A stretch of DNA of 64,000 bases from DATKDF01 sp963752045. GTDB taxonomy: Bacteria; Acidobacteriota; Vicinamibacteria; Vicinamibacterales; SCN-69-37. Below the pieces are notes generated by a model. The model searched no databases. It saw only the letters and a program-made list of their open reading frames with translations, and was not told the DNA's origin. Where the stretch lies: contig CAVVWN010000004.1 in the NCBI GenBank assembly GCA_963752045.1, positions 1 through 64,000 on the forward strand, read 5' to 3'. Positions 42,858-51,258 of this stretch are shown piece after piece (the stretch's first letter is position 1; each line of letters begins with the position of its first letter). The translations under genes and the position numbers were made by a program.

Positions 42858-45541
42858 CGACGGGCGCCGGTCGCCGCGCACCCCGGCCGCCGCGAGTCGC
42901 CGAGCGGCTCCTGGCGTTCCTGCTGCCGCAGCGGGATCGTGACCCGATCGTGGGCGACCTCGCCGAGGAGTTCGCCGCCCGGGCGGAGACGAGCGAACGC
43001 GCGGCGAGGTGGTGGTACCGACGGCATGTCGTTCGTTCGATGATTCCCGCCCTCAGGCGCAGAGGCCGGCGTCCGGCGGCCAACCCGGTGGGGCGTCTCG
43101 TCGCGCGGGCCGGCTCGGTTGGGCTCGACGTGAAGCTGGGCGTCCGAATGCTCGTGAAATACCCGGGGCTGACCGTGGTGGCGATCCTCGCGCTTGCCGC
43201 CGGCATCCCGGCCGGCGTGGCCCCCTTCCACCTCGCGCGCGCCTGGGACAGGCCGCCGCCCGTCGACCAGGGCGAACGGCTTCACGTGCTCAGGAACATC
43301 GATTCCGAAATCGCCGTCGTCCGGCCAACGGCGCTCTTCGACTTCCAGCAGTGGCGCGACTCACTGGCCTCGTACTCGGGCATCGCGGCGACGATCGACG
43401 GGGCGTACAACGTCACGCCTGCTGACGGCGTGACCGCGCCGGTCGAGGGGGTGGAAGTCACGGCGTCGTTCTTCGACGTCATGCGAGTGGCTCCGCTGCT
43501 GGGCCGAACGCTCGTCGCGACCGACGACGACCAAGGCGCGCCAGACGTCGTGGTGATCGGGCACGACGTGTGGAACGCACGCATGCGCGGCGACCCTGCC
43601 ATCGTCGGACAGACACTCGACGTCGGTGGCGTGCAGCGAACTGTCGTCGGCGTCATGCCGGAAGGATTCCGCTATCCGTGGAGCGACCAGATCTGGATCC
43701 CGCTTCGGGAACAGGCGTTCGACGACGAACATGCCGGGGCGCGGATGGTTCGCGTCATCGCGCGGCTGAAGGACGGCGTCACGCCGGAGGAAGCTCAGGC
43801 CGAACTCACGAGCGTCGGCGTGCGAATGACCGCCGACCATCCGGACGCTCATGGCCGTCTGCGGGCTGAAGCCGCCCCCTTCGCCGCCGGCATCGTCCGC
43901 TTGCCGAAAGGCGGTCTGCAATCGCTGCCGTTCTTCTATCCGATCCAGGTGCTGATGGTCCTGCTGCTGCTGTTTCCGAGCATCAACATCGGCATGCTCG
44001 TGCTCGCGCGGACCGCGGCGCGGTCCTCGGAGCTCGCGGTGCGGATGGCGCTCGGCGCCAGCCGCGCGCGCGTCGTCATGCAGCTGTTTCTGGAGTCGCT
44101 CGTGCTGACGGTGCTCGGGGGCGGGTTCGGCTTCCTCGCGCTCGCGTTCGCCGGCCGGTACCTGGGCAATCCGGACGACACCAACTGGATCGACTTCGGA
44201 CTCACGGCAGAAACCGCGCTGCTGGCCCTGGCGCTCGCGGGCGTGAGCGCGGCCGTCGTGGGCGCCGCACCGGCGCTCAAGCTCACGCGCAGCCGCAGCC
44301 TGGGCGCGCGCCTCCAGCGTGCGTCGGGCGGCCGTTCCACCGTTCGGTTCGGCTCGATATCCACGGCGCTCATCGTCATGGACGTGGCGCTGGCCGTGGC
44401 GATCTTCGGCGTGGGTGTCGGGATCTGGAACGACGATCCGCGCGGCGGCATGGGCATCGACGCCGATCAATACCTGTTTGCCGAGCTTCGGATTCCCCGT
44501 GTCGAGCCCGGCGTCGACCGGCAGGACATGAGTCGCAGCGAAGGGACGCGGCTGGTTGCCGCGGAGCGGGCATTCATGGAGCGCGTGGCCACCGAGCCCG
44601 GCGTCGGACGGGTCGCGGTCGCCGACGTGATGCCGGGCATGGATCACAACGATCTGTGGTTCGAGATGGACGACGGATCTCGACGCCAGGAAGTGCTGGT
44701 CGCGCGCGTCGACATCGGCTACTTCGACGCGCTCGAGCAGCCAATCCTGATGGGCCGCGGATTCACCGTGAGCGATCTCGGCGCGCGTCGGTCGACCGTG
44801 ATCGTCAACACCTCGTTCGTGGAGCGAATGCTCGGGGGCGGCAATCCCATCGGTCGGCAGGTGCGGCAGGCGCCGCGCGGTGGCACGCCGGGCCCGTGGC
44901 TCGAGATTGTCGGAGTCGTCGGGCATCTCGGCATGTTCGCCGGCGAGCCGGACCGTGACTCCGGAATCTACTTTCCACTGGCGCCGGGCGAGGTGTATCC
45001 CGTGCGGTTCGTCGTCCGCGCCGGAGACGATCCCACGGCGTTCACGCCGCGACTTCGGGCGCTTGCGCGCGAGGCCGATCCCAACGCCGTCATCTGGTCG
45101 CCCATGGCGCTCGGCGAGGTGTTCAACCTGTACACGTTCGTCCAGACACGCCTGCAGTCGGCCTTCCTGATCATTGCCGGCATCCTGCTCGCGATTTCGA
45201 CGATGGCGATCTACGCGCTGATGTCGTTCACGGTGGCGCAGCGCCGGAGGGAGATTGGCATCCGGATCGCGCTCGGCGCCGGCTGGCGCGAGGTCGTGTC
45301 GGCGATCGCCAGGCGCGCGCTGCTCCAGCTCGGCTCGGGTGCGCTCGCAGGCCTGGCCCTCGCGTGGGTGCTGCTGAGCATTCTCAGATCTGTGCTGGGG
45401 CAGACGTCGGTTGAGTCGCCAATCCTCGTCGCGTCGGCGGTTGCCGTGGCGGTCGTGGCCGTCATCGGCCCGCTCGCGTGCCTCACGCCCACGCGCCGGG
45501 CCCTCCGCATCGCGCCGTCCGAGGCGCTGGCCGACAATTGA
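42854..45541 (+). CDS. ADOP-family ABC permease (MacB-PCD + FtsX), module 2
   Basis: 895 residues. The N-terminal prefix differs from modules 1 and 4: ERLLAFLLPQRDRDPIVGDL then AEEFAARAETSERAARWWYRR, the 'permease prefix domain 2' pattern. The membrane/MacB core follows from VGLDVKLGVRMLVKYPGLT. FtsX domains lie at about 370-490 (INIGMLVLARTAARSSELAV) and 785-890 (AIYALMSFTVAQRRREIGIR). The GTG at 42854 overlaps the PadR stop. No ATPase gene is linked; substrate unknown. Confidence 0.9.
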   Translation: MTTGAGRRAPRPPRVAERLLAFLLPQRDRDPIVGDLAEEFAARAETSERAARWWYRRHVVRSMIPALRRRGRRPAANPVGRLVARAGSVGLDVKLGVRMLVKYPGLTVVAILALAAGIPAGVAPFHLARAWDRPPPVDQGERLHVLRNIDSEIAVVRPTALFDFQQWRDSLASYSGIAATIDGAYNVTPADGVTAPVEGVEVTASFFDVMRVAPLLGRTLVATDDDQGAPDVVVIGHDVWNARMRGDPAIVGQTLDVGGVQRTVVGVMPEGFRYPWSDQIWIPLREQAFDDEHAGARMVRVIARLKDGVTPEEAQAELTSVGVRMTADHPDAHGRLRAEAAPFAAGIVRLPKGGLQSLPFFYPIQVLMVLLLLFPSINIGMLVLARTAARSSELAVRMALGASRARVVMQLFLESLVLTVLGGGFGFLALAFAGRYLGNPDDTNWIDFGLTAETALLALALAGVSAAVVGAAPALKLTRSRSLGARLQRASGGRSTVRFGSISTALIVMDVALAVAIFGVGVGIWNDDPRGGMGIDADQYLFAELRIPRVEPGVDRQDMSRSEGTRLVAAERAFMERVATEPGVGRVAVADVMPGMDHNDLWFEMDDGSRRQEVLVARVDIGYFDALEQPILMGRGFTVSDLGARRSTVIVNTSFVERMLGGGNPIGRQVRQAPRGGTPGPWLEIVGVVGHLGMFAGEPDRDSGIYFPLAPGEVYPVRFVVRAGDDPTAFTPRLRALAREADPNAVIWSPMALGEVFNLYTFVQTRLQSAFLIIAGILLAISTMAIYALMSFTVAQRRREIGIRIALGAGWREVVSAIARRALLQLGSGALAGLALAWVLLSILRSVLGQTSVESPILVASAVAVAVVAVIGPLACLTPTRRALRIAPSEALADN

Positions 45542-45548
45542 GGGCCCG

Positions 45549-46667
45549 TCAGGACGACCGCCCGCGCGCGGCCACGGGCAGCCGGTCCACGATCTGGTTG
45601 CCATCGACGAGCAGCAGCTCATCGGCGAGGTTCGTGACCACGCAGGAGTGGTTCGGGAGGATCCGCACGCGGTCGCCGACGCGGAGCGCGCACGACGGCT
45701 GGACACGCGCGACGCCGTGCTCCTCGGACAGTCGTTCGATGACGATGGACGCGTCGGGCTGGGTCGCCTCGAGCGAGGGATAGACGAGGCCGTGGCCGAG
45801 CTGCTGCCCGAACCCGCGCACGCCGTCGGACGTGAGGACCTTGGATCCCGCATCGAACACCACGCGGCCGGCTACCGGCCGGCTGACGACCGTCGCGACG
45901 ACGTGGAGCGCGCACTGATCGAGCCGGGCGGACTCGAGGCCGGCCTGCGTGCGGTCGAAAAACACGTAGTTGCCGGGCCGCATTTCCGTCACGCCCGTCT
46001 GGGCTTCGACGAACCGGGCCGTCGGCGTGGCCCCGACGCTCACTTCGTCGACGGCACGGCCAGACTTGCGCAGCTCCGATGCCAATCGGTTCAGGATCGC
46101 GCTCTCGCGCTTGGCGATCTCGAGGAGCGCCTCGACGGAGCCGGCGCCGTAGCCATGCCCGGCGTGGCTGAGGAGCCCGCGGAAGTCGAGGCCCGGAAGG
46201 CCCGCGATCGCGCGAACGGTCGACAGCACATCGGGCGCGTCCGGGTTCACGCCGCAGCGGTGAAATCCGACGTCGACCTTGACCAGCACCGCGAGTGTCC
46301 GGCCGGCCGACGTCATCCTGGCCGACCACTGCTTCGCCACGTCGACGTTGTCCACGATGAGCGAGAGCCGCGTCTTGTCCTGGAGCGCGAGCACGCGCTC
46401 GGCGTTCGACGGGTTGATGGGGTAGGGAAGCCGGATGTCGGGGATGCCGGCCTCGGCCATCACCTCCGCTTCGCCGAGCTTCGCACAGCAGATGCCGACC
46501 GCACCCGCGTCGAGCTGCCAGCGGGCGATGACCGGGCTCTTGTGGGTCTTCGAGTGCGGCCGAAGGTGCACGCCGGCCTTCGTGGCGTGCTTCTGCATGT
46601 TGGTGATGTTCGAACGCAGGCGCGCCAGGTCGACGGCGACGCGTGGCGTGGGGATCGTGGTCAGCAT
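45549..46667 (-). CDS. D-threonine aldolase / D-serine dehydratase-like PLP enzyme
   Basis: 372 residues. The alanine-racemase-like N-terminal barrel carries the PLP lysine in HLRPHSKTHKSP (Lys about residue 40). A C-terminal D-serine-dehydratase-like domain ends with LPNHSCVVTNLAD, whose His and Cys match the metal-binding HxC motif of DSD1/D-threonine aldolases. The reaction is expected to be metal- and PLP-dependent cleavage of D-3-hydroxy amino acids or dehydration of D-serine. Its stop is 7 bp from the convergent ADOP module 2 stop, and it lies 32 bp downstream of ADOP module 3 on the same strand. Confidence 0.83.
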   Translation of the reverse strand: MLTTIPTPRVAVDLARLRSNITNMQKHATKAGVHLRPHSKTHKSPVIARWQLDAGAVGICCAKLGEAEVMAEAGIPDIRLPYPINPSNAERVLALQDKTRLSLIVDNVDVAKQWSARMTSAGRTLAVLVKVDVGFHRCGVNPDAPDVLSTVRAIAGLPGLDFRGLLSHAGHGYGAGSVEALLEIAKRESAILNRLASELRKSGRAVDEVSVGATPTARFVEAQTGVTEMRPGNYVFFDRTQAGLESARLDQCALHVVATVVSRPVAGRVVFDAGSKVLTSDGVRGFGQQLGHGLVYPSLEATQPDASIVIERLSEEHGVARVQPSCALRVGDRVRILPNHSCVVTNLADELLLVDGNQIVDRLPVAARGRSS

Positions 46668-46699
46668 GGCGACAGCCTAAACGAAGTGGCGGGTGGACG

Positions 46700-49351
46700 T
46701 CAGTCGGCCTTGAGTATCTCGGCCACCCGGAGGGACCGCAGGCGACGGAGAGGGACGAGGCCAGCCGCAGTGCTCACGAACAGGGTGACGGCACTTGCCG
46801 CCAGGAACACGAGCGGATCGTGCGCCGAGATTTCGAAGAGCCACGGCTCCAACAGATGTGCCGCAAGCCAGGCGCCCACGAGGCCGCCCAGTACGCCGGT
46901 GCTGGTCAGCGCCAGGTTCCGTCTCGCGACGAGCCGGGTGATATCGCTCTCGCTGGCTCCGAGCGCCGCACGCACCGCCAGCTCACGCCTGCGTTCGGCG
47001 ACGACCCGTGAGACCAACACAATCAGCCCGGCCGCTGTCAGCAGCAGTGCGATGCCGGCAAAGAGCGTCGTCGTTGCCGTATAGAACCGGCGATCCGCGG
47101 TTGACTCGTCGATGATCCGATCGATGGACGTGAAGTGCATCGCCGGCAGCGTGGGATCGATGTCGCGAACGACACCTCGGACGAGCGAGTGAGCATCGAC
47201 ACCAGGCGCCGACCGCCCGATCAGACACAGGAGCGTGGGAGTTGTCTGCGATCGCGGCAAGTACAGCGCCTCGGAAGGTTCCTGGTGGCGGGCAACGTAC
47301 CGCACGTCGTCGACGACACCGACGACCTGCAACTGGTCGCCGAAAGCCGGCAACGACCGGCCGATCGGGTCCTCGTTGCCGAAGATCTCGCGGGAGAGAG
47401 CCGTCGACAGCACGGCCACTTTCGTGGCGTCGAGCGTGTCGGACGCGTCGAACACGCGGCCGCGCAGCAGGCGGAGTCTCAGGATCGAGAAGTAGCCGGG
47501 ATCGACCATCCGCACGTTGCCGGATACGCGCCGCTCTCCGCCGCGCCTGGGAATGTCCAGGACGTAGTCGGCTCCCCGGAACGGCACAGCACTCGTCAGG
47601 CCAACTTCGAGCACGCCGGGATGCTCACGCAGCCGGAACACGAAGTCTGTTTCGAATCGCCTGCGCGCCTCGGCCGTTCTGAACCGGCCGTTGGTGAGGT
47701 TGATCTCGACGGTGAAGACGTCGGTCGAATCGAAGCCGAGGTCGACGCGTCCGAGCCGCGCGAAGCTCACGAGCAGCAGCGAGGCGCCGACGAGGAGGGC
47801 GACGGCCACAGCGGCCTGGCCGGCCACCAGAGCGCCGCGCCACCGGACGGCAACAGGGTGCGGCGATGCGGCGGCGGAGGCACGCCGCAACGCCTGCGTG
47901 ACGTTGGCGCCGAGCACGGCTGGCGCGAGCGTCGCCGCGAGTGTCACGAGCGCCGCCGCAGTGACAGCGAAGCCCAGGAACCAGAGGTTCACGCCCAGCT
48001 CGTTCCCGCGCGGGAATGTCGCCGGCACGAGGGTGCGAAATACCGGGAGGAGTAGTCCCGCGACGCCTACGCCAGTCACTGTTCCCGCGAGCGCGAGCAG
48101 TCCGCCTTCGGTGAGGAGCTGGCGGATGAGGCGCACACGAGTGGCCCCGAGCGAGACACGGAGAGCGAGCTCGCGCTGGCGCTCGGCGATCCTGACGAGC
48201 AGGGCGCCAGCTGTCGTGGCGCACGCCGCCAGGAGGAGCAGGCTGGCCACGCCTGCGAGCAGGAGCACCGCCGGTGTCGTGTCGCTCGTCACCCACGACG
48301 AGATCGTCTCGACACGTGCCAGCCGTTGCGATACCGGGGACTCCTCCGAACTGGCTTCCTGCGGAAACACGCCGGCCAGCTGTCGCCCGGCCGTGTCGAC
48401 GGTGACGCCGGGCGCGAGGCGCGCGATGGCAGCGTCGACCATGATCGCCCCCGGAGCGCTGGCGTCAATCCTGGACCAGGGATATGTGGTCCATACCTCG
48501 ACGTCCAGCGGGAACATGAATCGAAATCCCGGTTCGAGCACGCCGACGATCACGTGCGGCCGAGGTTCGGTCTGCTCGCGTGAGCCGGGTGTGAGCGCGA
48601 CCACACGGCCAACGATTGACGGATCTGCGCCGAAAGTGCTCTGCCACAACGCGTGACTCAAGACCGCGAGGTTCGTGCGGCCCGTCGTCACGTCGCTTTC
48701 GGTGAAGACCCTGCCGGCAACCGTCTCCGCGCCGAGCAGTGTGAAGAAGTTCGGTGTGACCAGCCCACCTCGCAGTCGTCTGGCGCCGTCGTCGAGTGCC
48801 AGGTCGAACTGGGAGTCCTCGAACGTGCGCCACAATCTGACGGCCGCGACCCCCTCGAACGTGTCCGACCGATCCCGCAAAGCCCGGAGCGCCGACGAAT
48901 TCGGGGCGTGGCGTCCCGATGGGTCGTCGACGGTCGTCTGCCACACCACGACGACATGGTCAGGGTCTCGGTAATGAAGAGGTTCGAGCAGCACCGCACT
49001 GGCCAGGCTGAAGACCGCGGCGTTGGCGCCGATGCCCAGAGCGAGCACGATGACGAGGCCCCAGAAGAACGCCGGTGTACGGCGGTAGGTCCGCAGGGCG
49101 AACCGGGCGTCCTGCAGGCTCGAAGCGGTTCGTGCCGATCCCGCTGGGCAGGCAGATTGTCTCAGGACGACCGCACTCCGGAGGCCGTCTGCGAGCGCTC
49201 GCAGGCGCGGCGGCACGAGACCATGACGTCGACGAGCGACCATCAGTCCGTGGACGTAGAGATCCTGGAGTTCCTGCTCGCGTCCGTCTCGGAGCCGAGC
49301 CGGGTAGAGCGCGACGATCAGGCGGACCAGGAGACGGTCGAAGCCGGTCAC
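46700..49351 (-). CDS. ADOP-family ABC permease (MacB-PCD + FtsX), module 3
   Basis: 883 residues with a third kind of N-terminal prefix (LIVALYPARLRDGREQELQD, then LYVHGLMVARRRHGLVPPRL). The core starts at LQDARFALRTYRRTPAFFWG and LVIVLALGIGANAAVFSLAS. FtsX domains are near 365-500 (AGALLVRIAERQRELALRVS) and 775-880 (RVVAERRRELAVRAALGASE). The ending LRVAEILKAD is typical of ADOPs. The GTG at 49351 comes 3 bp after the PadR stop, so the two are one transcript. There is no cognate ATPase nearby. Confidence 0.9.
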   Translation of the reverse strand: MTGFDRLLVRLIVALYPARLRDGREQELQDLYVHGLMVARRRHGLVPPRLRALADGLRSAVVLRQSACPAGSARTASSLQDARFALRTYRRTPAFFWGLVIVLALGIGANAAVFSLASAVLLEPLHYRDPDHVVVVWQTTVDDPSGRHAPNSSALRALRDRSDTFEGVAAVRLWRTFEDSQFDLALDDGARRLRGGLVTPNFFTLLGAETVAGRVFTESDVTTGRTNLAVLSHALWQSTFGADPSIVGRVVALTPGSREQTEPRPHVIVGVLEPGFRFMFPLDVEVWTTYPWSRIDASAPGAIMVDAAIARLAPGVTVDTAGRQLAGVFPQEASSEESPVSQRLARVETISSWVTSDTTPAVLLLAGVASLLLLAACATTAGALLVRIAERQRELALRVSLGATRVRLIRQLLTEGGLLALAGTVTGVGVAGLLLPVFRTLVPATFPRGNELGVNLWFLGFAVTAAALVTLAATLAPAVLGANVTQALRRASAAASPHPVAVRWRGALVAGQAAVAVALLVGASLLLVSFARLGRVDLGFDSTDVFTVEINLTNGRFRTAEARRRFETDFVFRLREHPGVLEVGLTSAVPFRGADYVLDIPRRGGERRVSGNVRMVDPGYFSILRLRLLRGRVFDASDTLDATKVAVLSTALSREIFGNEDPIGRSLPAFGDQLQVVGVVDDVRYVARHQEPSEALYLPRSQTTPTLLCLIGRSAPGVDAHSLVRGVVRDIDPTLPAMHFTSIDRIIDESTADRRFYTATTTLFAGIALLLTAAGLIVLVSRVVAERRRELAVRAALGASESDITRLVARRNLALTSTGVLGGLVGAWLAAHLLEPWLFEISAHDPLVFLAASAVTLFVSTAAGLVPLRRLRSLRVAEILKAD

Positions 49352-49354
49352 GGT

Positions 49355-49693
49355 TCAGGCCTTCCGTCCGAGCACGCGCCGTTCTCGCGCGACGTTCACG
49401 TATCCGGCGAGCCGTTCGGCCTCCTCCGCGCACGCTCGGCGGCCGGCGCGCGTGATCCGGTGGAACCGCGGCCGGCCGCCGCCCGAGGCGAACCCGGCAG
49501 GCGGGTCGATCTCTTCCACCAGGCCGGCGGCTTCCATCTTTCGAAGCGCTCCGTACAGCATGCCGGGCCAAAGCTGCAGCGTGCTGCCAGTCCGTTCGTG
49601 CACATCCTTCGTGATGCCGAGCCCGTGCCGGCTTTCGTCGGCCAGCGAGAGCAGGATCTGGAACCAGTTCGACGGGAGCGATCCGGATGGCAT
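49355..49693 (-). CDS. PadR family transcriptional regulator (module 3)
   Basis: About 112 residues: LPSNWFQILLSLADESRHGLG, then LQLWPGMLYGALRKMEAAGLVEE split over the recognition helix and wing, and PRFHRITRAGRRACAEEAERL. It is a PadR winged helix, with the conserved TLYPxLxRLE motif appearing as MLYGALRKME. The ATG at 49693 is preferred over upstream in-frame starts (to 49729) because the latter would translate the operator. Two GTATATAC palindromes lie just before it. Confidence 0.85.
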   Translation of the reverse strand: MPSGSLPSNWFQILLSLADESRHGLGITKDVHERTGSTLQLWPGMLYGALRKMEAAGLVEEIDPPAGFASGGGRPRFHRITRAGRRACAEEAERLAGYVNVARERRVLGRKA

Positions 49694-49701
49694 GTCGGAT
49701 G

Positions 49702-49723
49702 GTATATACGAACATGTATATAC
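49702..49723. promoter_or_regulatory. Tandem GTATATAC palindromes, candidate PadR operator
   Basis: GTATATAC occurs at 49702-49709 and 49716-49723, separated by 6 nt; each copy is self-complementary. On the minus strand they include TATACC, a -10-like box 7 nt from the PadR ATG, so binding would block module 3 transcription. AT-rich symmetric sites with ATGT/ACAT halves are typical of PadR operators. Confidence 0.6.
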
Positions 49724-49845
49724 ACTCAAGGATAATCAGACGGCCGCGGTCGGCGCCTTCCAGAATGGCGTCCGGGCCGCCGTCCGCGAATGAGCACGAT
49801 GCGGCCGGTCGCCAGTATCCGGAATTTGTGACGGATAATTCGGGG

Positions 49846-51153
49846 ATGCTGACACGCCGTTCGTTTCTCGGGAATGCGGGCATGGCGGGCGTCGCGCTCG
49901 CGGGCCTGCGGGCGCTCGACGCACGCGCCCTGGCAGAGGTGCAGGCGGAGCTCCAACGGCCTTCGGGCGCTCCGGAGTCGATCGCCGGAGACGAAGCCTA
50001 CTGGCGGCGGGTCGCGGCCGAGTACCGCGTGTCGGCCGACTACACGAACCTCGAGGCGGGGTTCTTCGGCCTGATGGCGGCGCCGGTGCTCGCGGCCTAC
50101 CATCGCCTGATCGACCGCGTGAACCTCGACAGCTCGCACTACGCGCGGCTGGACTTTCCGGCCGAGGCCGAGGCCGCGCGTGTCCGTGCGGCGGCGTTTC
50201 TCGGCGCGGCACCAGGCGAGATCGTCTTCACGCGCGGGGCCACCGAAGCGCTTCAGCGGCTGATCATGCAGTACAAGCGCGTCGGCACCGGCGACGAGGT
50301 CATGTACGCCGACCTCGACTACGGCGCGATGCAGTACGCGATGAACGCCCTGGCGGAGGCGCGCGGCGCCACCGTCGCGACGCTCGACATTCCCGAGCCG
50401 GCGACCCGTGAGAACGTCCTCGCGGCGTACGCGGCCGCGCTCGACGCGCACCCACGCGTGAAGCTCCTGCTGCTGACGCATCTCAACAACAAGACCGGTC
50501 TCATTATCCCGGTGAAGGAGCTCGCGGCCATGGCTCGCGCCCGCGGCGCCGACGTCATCGTCGACGCGGCGCACTCGTTCGGCCAGGTGGACCTGAAAAT
50601 GGACGACCTCGGCGCGGACTTCGTGGGCTGCAACCTGCACAAGTGGATCGGCGCGCCGGTGGGCATCGGCGTGATGTACATCCGCTCGGGCAGGCTCGGC
50701 GACATCGAGCGCATGCTCGGCGACGAGGGCTCCATCGACCGCATCGACAGCCGCATGCACACGGGCACCACGAACTTCGCGACGACGCTGGCCGTGCCGG
50801 CGGCGATGGACTTTCACGACGCGGTCGGCGGCGCGCACAAGGCCGCGCGCATCCGGTACCTGCGCGATCGCTGGGTGCGGGCCGTGCGAGGCACGCCCGG
50901 CATCGAGATCATGACGCCTGACGGTCGGGACCTCGTGGCCGGCATCACGTCGTTCCGCCTCCACGACCGCCGGGGCGCCGCCGAGAATCGAGCGATTGCC
51001 AACGAGCTCCTCGAGCGACACCACATCTTCGTCACGGCCCGGTCAGGGCTTGCGAAGGGCGACTGTGTGCGCGTGACGCCGGCGCTCTACAACACGCCGG
51101 CCGATTGCGACCGGCTGGCTGAGGCGCTCAAGGGCATGGCCGCGCGCGGATAG
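49846..51153 (+). CDS. Class V aminotransferase with Tat signal (isopenicillin-N-epimerase-like)
   Basis: 435 residues with a twin-arginine signal (TRRSFLGNAGMAGVALAG, residues 3-20) followed by a fold-type I PLP enzyme. FTRGATEALQRLI contacts the cofactor phosphate, VIVDAAHSFGQVDL carries the cofactor Asp and His, and GCNLHKWIGAPVGIG places the Schiff-base Lys after His. The C-terminal domain ends VRVTPALYNTPADCDRLAEAL. It resembles cysteine-desulfurase/isopenicillin-N-epimerase-like class V enzymes; the substrate is unknown. Export of a PLP enzyme in folded form fits Tat. GATAAT (49834-49839) lies 6 nt before the ATG. Confidence 0.85.
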   Translation: MLTRRSFLGNAGMAGVALAGLRALDARALAEVQAELQRPSGAPESIAGDEAYWRRVAAEYRVSADYTNLEAGFFGLMAAPVLAAYHRLIDRVNLDSSHYARLDFPAEAEAARVRAAAFLGAAPGEIVFTRGATEALQRLIMQYKRVGTGDEVMYADLDYGAMQYAMNALAEARGATVATLDIPEPATRENVLAAYAAALDAHPRVKLLLLTHLNNKTGLIIPVKELAAMARARGADVIVDAAHSFGQVDLKMDDLGADFVGCNLHKWIGAPVGIGVMYIRSGRLGDIERMLGDEGSIDRIDSRMHTGTTNFATTLAVPAAMDFHDAVGGAHKAARIRYLRDRWVRAVRGTPGIEIMTPDGRDLVAGITSFRLHDRRGAAENRAIANELLERHHIFVTARSGLAKGDCVRVTPALYNTPADCDRLAEALKGMAARG

Positions 51154-51258
51154 CTCGGAGAAGGCCGTTGAGCCTGTTCGGGCCCTTCGGGAGGACTAAG
51201 CCGGGGTATTCCGCATGGCACAGTCGATTCGAGCAGGGCACCGCCAGCCAGGTCACTC

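Noticed and set aside
43361..45853. A 2.5-kb minus-strand open frame opposite ADOP module 2
   Set aside because: The plus strand encodes clear MacB/FtsX domains; the antisense product is His/Arg/Glu-rich without motifs.
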